The translations under genes were made by a program, and so were the position numbers. A model generated the notes under the pieces. It made no database searches. It saw only the letters and a list, made by a program, of their open reading frames with translations, and had not been told where the DNA came from. A stretch of 7,736 bases of DNA, taken from NCBI GenBank assembly GCA_044868325.1, contig JBIOWI010000079.1, positions 1 to 7,736 on the forward strand, given 5' to 3'. Below are positions 5,138 through 7,736 of the stretch, in pieces. The stretch comes from AWTP1-13 sp044868325. GTDB taxonomy: Bacteria > Pseudomonadota > Alphaproteobacteria > Rhizobiales > Hyphomicrobiaceae. How positions within the stretch are numbered: position 1 is the stretch's first letter; the number at the start of each line of letters is the position of its first letter.

Positions 5138-6273
5138 AGCGCCCTGCCCCGCTTGATCTCCTCGTACACGGCGCGGGCGCGCTCGAACTTGTCGGTGAAC
5201 AGCCACATGGCATCGAGGATCTCGCGGTAGGTGGCGGATGTCCGCGCCCGGTCCGCCGTGCCGAAGGTGAAGATGGAGTTGTTGCGCAGGTAGCCCATGA
5301 TCCTCGGGTCCGAGATGCGATAGGCTTCGAGATTGCCCGACTTGAGCGCCGCACGCGTGGGGCTGGGGACGATCTGGATGAGCTGGAACAGCTTCATCTG
5401 GTCGATGGGGTCGGGCAGGAGCGCCATGATCGCCGGCAGTTGCGCGAGCAGGTCCGCGTGGGCGCTCATGAGGCCGTTGCGCACTGCGGTCCAGTGGTTG
5501 AACCGCTGGTCGCCCTCGCCGACGCGCGCCGCCTCCCTGGCGTCCCGGGCGGCGACCGCGGGGTCGAGCGCCGCCACCTTCGGCAGCAGCGCCGCCCATG
5601 CCTTATGCCCCTTGCGGTCCTCCTCGACACCCGTCTGCAGGCTGCCCATGTACTTGCTCGAGCGCACGTTGGCGATGTTCTGGTTCCCGTTCGTCTCGGC
5701 GAAGAAGATCCCGAGCGCGATGCGCCCTGCCGCATCCACCGTTCCAACATCCATCCCCTTGGCCCGCGCAATGGCGCGGCCCAGATCCGCCACGTCCTTG
5801 AAGGGCGTCCTGGATGCCTGCGCCTCCGCCGGCGGCGCCTGCATGATGTTGAAGAGCGCGGTGTACTCGTCGAGCAGCGGCTCCAGGTCCGCATCGAGAT
5901 ACGCCGGCGGAACGCCGAGCTTGTTCGGGCGCCCGATGCGCGATGGATCCAAATCGGTGAGGTCCTTGTAGGTGCTCATCACCTGCAGTCGCGCCAGGTA
6001 GAGCGCCTGTCCCGGCCGCTCGGGCAGCCTCTCCCCGCGCTCGATCTGCCCCCGCCGCTCGGCGAGGACCGCCTTGAATTCGCGCAGAGCCTTGTCGTAG
6101 GCCGCCCGCGCGGCGGCCTGCTCCTCCGCCGACGCCGCGGTCTGAGCGGCGACGGGCGTCGCGAGGCCGACGCCGGTGGCGCCGATGGCAACCAGGGCGA
6201 GGCCAAGGGCGGCCGCAACGCGAAGCGACCGGAGCGCGCGCGTTCCGGGGTGTGCCTGCGGCCGGTTGTGCAT
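5134..6273 (-). CDS. Exported helical protein with lysozyme/transglycosylase-like motif
   Basis: 379 residues. A basic N-terminus (residues 3-18, five Arg/His) and a hydrophobic run (19-38) ending TPVAAQ form a signal peptide cleaved near 43. The mature protein is mostly helical. Residues 183-213 read GRIALGIFFAETNGNQN, then about 10 residues and MGSLQ. Glu193 with the following GxxQ (Gly210 to Gln213) resembles the catalytic Glu and GxMQ motif of SLT/goose-type lysozyme folds. If real it would cut peptidoglycan in the periplasm, but the flanks do not match a family I know, so this is tentative. Other notable stretches are FNHWTAVRNGLMSAHADLL (258-276) and a C-terminal helix-rich part. The ATG at 6273 lies 10 bp after the MFS stop, so the pair is probably co-transcribed although the ribosome-binding site is weak. 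The TAG stop lies inside the REP-like element, so the native C-terminus may have been altered. Confidence 0.82.
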   Translation of the reverse strand: MHNRPQAHPGTRALRSLRVAAALGLALVAIGATGVGLATPVAAQTAASAEEQAAARAAYDKALREFKAVLAERRGQIERGERLPERPGQALYLARLQVMSTYKDLTDLDPSRIGRPNKLGVPPAYLDADLEPLLDEYTALFNIMQAPPAEAQASRTPFKDVADLGRAIARAKGMDVGTVDAAGRIALGIFFAETNGNQNIANVRSSKYMGSLQTGVEEDRKGHKAWAALLPKVAALDPAVAARDAREAARVGEGDQRFNHWTAVRNGLMSAHADLLAQLPAIMALLPDPIDQMKLFQLIQIVPSPTRAALKSGNLEAYRISDPRIMGYLRNNSIFTFGTADRARTSATYREILDAMWLFTDKFERARAVYEEIKRGRAL

Positions 6274-6283
6274 CGTGCGCGGC

Positions 6284-7516
6284 TCAACACGCCGTAGGCC
6301 GCGTCACCTGCCAGGCCAGCGCGGTGCCGGCCGCGAGCATGGCGGCGGCCAGCAGGAAGGGGGCGCCGGGGAGATGCCAGCCGGTGTCGGGGGAGATGGA
6401 CCACGCGAACGTCTGGGCGAAGAGCCAGGGGCCGACGAGGCCCGCGAGCGCGACCAGGCTGGCGTTGGCGCCCTGCAGCTGGCCCTGCTCGGAGCCCGAG
6501 ACCAGCCGGCTCATCAGGGCCATGAAGGCGGCGCTGCCCATGCCCCACAGCGCCAGCACCGGGATGCCGGCCCAGAACATCCACCCCGTCGAGGCGAAGC
6601 CGTAGACGAGGAAGCCCGCCACGCCGCACAGGAACCCGACGATCAGCGTGGTGCGCTCGCCCATGGCCCGGATCGCCGGCTTGATGAGGCCGGCCTGCAC
6701 GATGCCCGACGCGATGCCGACGGCGGCCAGCGTGAGCCCCATGGTCTTGTTGTCCCAGCCGTAGCGGTAGCTGGTGTAGAGCACCGCCACGGCAGGCAGC
6801 ACCACGTGCGCCAGGTGGAAGAGGAAGGCCACGCCGGCGAGGCCCAGAAGCTCGCGGTGCTCCGACAGGAGCCGCAGCGAGCCCACCGGATTGGCCCGCG
6901 CCCAGCTGAACGCCATGCGCCGCTCCGGCGGCAGGGATTCCGGCAGCACCACCGCGCCATAGGCGAAGCCGGCCAGGGCCAGCGCCGCGGCGATCCAGAA
7001 CGGCAGACGCGGGTCGAAATCGCCGGCGAAGCCGCCCAGCGCCGGCCCCAGCACGAAGCCGATGCCGAACGCGGCCCCGATCAGGCCGAAAGCACCGGCG
7101 CGCTGCTCGGGCGGCGTCACGTCCGCGATGTAGGCGTTGGCCGTGGAGAAGGTCGCCGCGGTGATGCCCGAGACGATGCGGCCGATGAACAGCCACACGA
7201 GGTTGGGCGCGACCGCCATCAGGACGTAGTCGAGACCGAGGCCCAGGGTGGAGAAGAGGAGCACCGGGCGGCGGCCGAAGCGGTCCGACAGGGCGCCCAG
7301 CACAGGGGAGAACACGAACTGCATGAGCCCCCAGGCGGTGCCGAAGATGCCGTAGATGGCGGCCGCGCGAGCCGTGTCGCCTCCGGCCATGCTCTCCACC
7401 AGCTTCGGCAGCACCGGGATGATGATGCCGATCGCCATCACGTCGAGCACGACCATGACAAACACGAACGAGAGGGCAGCCTTGCTCGCCGCCGGCACTG
7501 GCGTCTCTTTCTGCAT
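6284..7516 (-). CDS. TetA-like MFS drug:H+ antiporter (TCR/Tet, DHA1 family)
   Basis: 410 residues with about 12 hydrophobic helices, an inner-membrane transporter. MFS motif A, GALSDRFGRRPVLL (74-87), is identical in pattern to TetA proteins. Motif B Arg113 lies in IGRIVSGITAA, AYIADVTPPEQRA follows at 129-140, antiporter motif C GIGFVLGPALGG is at 151-162, and RLVSGSEQGQLQGA (337-350) matches the TetA half-way signature before helix 11. Acidic Asp25 in helix 1 corresponds to the conserved Asp of TetA. It probably exports a hydrophobic compound in exchange for protons. Chromosomal relatives are common in alphaproteobacteria and need not confer tetracycline resistance; no tetR is visible beside it. 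The ATG at 7516 is chosen, since the frame upstream enters the G/C-tract repeat; the ribosome-binding site is poor. The 379-residue exported protein follows after 10 bp. Confidence 0.94.
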   Translation of the reverse strand: MQKETPVPAASKAALSFVFVMVVLDVMAIGIIIPVLPKLVESMAGGDTARAAAIYGIFGTAWGLMQFVFSPVLGALSDRFGRRPVLLFSTLGLGLDYVLMAVAPNLVWLFIGRIVSGITAATFSTANAYIADVTPPEQRAGAFGLIGAAFGIGFVLGPALGGFAGDFDPRLPFWIAAALALAGFAYGAVVLPESLPPERRMAFSWARANPVGSLRLLSEHRELLGLAGVAFLFHLAHVVLPAVAVLYTSYRYGWDNKTMGLTLAAVGIASGIVQAGLIKPAIRAMGERTTLIVGFLCGVAGFLVYGFASTGWMFWAGIPVLALWGMGSAAFMALMSRLVSGSEQGQLQGANASLVALAGLVGPWLFAQTFAWSISPDTGWHLPGAPFLLAAAMLAAGTALAWQVTRPTAC

Positions 7517-7562
7517 GGCGCGCTGCCTACAAAGGAAATTGGGCGGGGAGCGGGCCGCAGCG

Positions 7563-7665
7563 TCCCCTCCCCCCTTGTGGGGGAGGGACAGGGTGGGGGG
7601 AAATCCCAAACATCAGATGTCGTGGGTCCCCCCACCCCTAGCCCCTCCCCACAAGGGGGAGGGGA
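7563..7665. repeat. G/C-tract long inverted repeat (intergenic hairpin)
   Basis: Two 39-bp arms (7563-7601 and 7627-7665) are inverted copies with a few differences in tract length, separated by 25 nt. Each arm itself contains a smaller palindrome of the type CCCTCCCCC-TTGT-GGGGGAGGG. I associate this pattern with a repeat common between genes in Rhizobiales. It lies 47 bp upstream of the MFS start and 38 bp after the probable stop at 7703, so on the minus strand it could end the upstream transcript or fold in the MFS leader. The 25-nt spacer contains ACATCAGATGT, itself a small palindrome (7610-7620). Confidence 0.85.
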
Positions 7666-7702
7666 ATCCTGTCGCGGCGTTGGGAAACGCTTGTGCCATA
7701 CA

Positions 7703-7736
7703 TCAGGCCGCCACGGCGGCCAGCACGCTCTCGAAC
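7703..7736 (-). CDS. Possible C-terminal end of an upstream gene
   Basis: The last 34 bases read on the minus strand as FESVLAAVAA followed by TGA. Strong codon bias toward G/C third positions (TTC GAG AGC GTG CTG GCC GCC GTG GCG GCC), together with the hairpin repeat placed right after it, suggests the real end of a gene outside the window. Ten codons are too few to name it. Confidence 0.4.
   Translation of the reverse strand, partial: FESVLAAVAA

Noticed and set aside
4190..5599. A 469-codon open frame on the minus strand
   Set aside because: It crosses the HAD gene, the small exported gene, a repeat and part of the 379-residue gene in a different frame. The product is Arg/Gly/Pro/Ala-rich low-complexity sequence typical of a GC-rich shadow frame.
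5440..6297. A 285-codon plus-strand open frame
   Set aside because: Antisense shadow of the exported lysozyme-like gene, with biased His/Arg/Gly composition.
5979..7196. A 405-codon open frame on the minus strand overlapping the MFS gene
   Set aside because: The MFS frame has all family motifs; this one is Arg/Gly/Ala-rich shadow sequence.
6284..7516. A tetracycline-resistance determinant
   Set aside because: The TetA family signature is clear, but there is no adjacent tetR, no mobile context, and chromosomal relatives with other or unknown substrates are common.

Overview
The window is GC-rich DNA (by eye about two thirds G+C) from a bacterial chromosome, most probably an alphaproteobacterium of the Rhizobiales/Hyphomicrobiales type. 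The support is the adjacent and overlapping rdgB-hemW pair, the style of the proteins, the abundance of small intergenic palindromic repeats, and in particular a CCCCTCCCC/GGGGAGGGG hairpin of a kind I associate with this order. No phage, IS transposase, CRISPR array or antibiotic-resistance island is visible.

Layout. Positions 1-1128, minus strand: rdgB (nucleotide-pool sanitation) followed by the first 181 codons of hemW (radical-SAM haem chaperone family), which overlap by 59 bp. Positions 1129-1641: a gene-free, repeat-rich divergent spacer. It holds two identical 30-bp palindromic units in opposite orientation and, between them, a large imperfect hairpin. Positions 1642-2634, plus: an exported protein of unknown function. 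Positions 2773-2847, plus: tRNA-Thr(CGU). Positions 3086-3718, plus: a small coiled-coil protein with a C-terminal membrane anchor; its composition looks less GC-rich than its surroundings. It meets the next gene tail to tail with stop codons overlapping in CTAG.

From 3715 to the right edge everything is on the minus strand. In transcription order there is the extreme 3' end of a probable unseen gene (7703), a G/C-tract hairpin repeat, a TetA-like 12-TM MFS transporter, an exported protein of 379 residues with a lysozyme-like motif, a REP-like palindromic element that supplies that gene's stop codon, a small exported two-cysteine protein, and a phosphoglycolate-phosphatase-like HAD hydrolase. 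Only the MFS gene and the 379-residue gene (10-bp gap) and rdgB-hemW are spaced like operons.

The known functions are housekeeping. The less ordinary content is four different intergenic palindromic repeats in under 8 kb and four proteins that I cannot assign. I see no convincing multi-gene novel system. The best candidates for follow-up are the 343-bp element bounded by paired palindromes, the tail-anchored coiled-coil gene beside the tRNA, and the lysozyme-like exported protein linked to the transporter.
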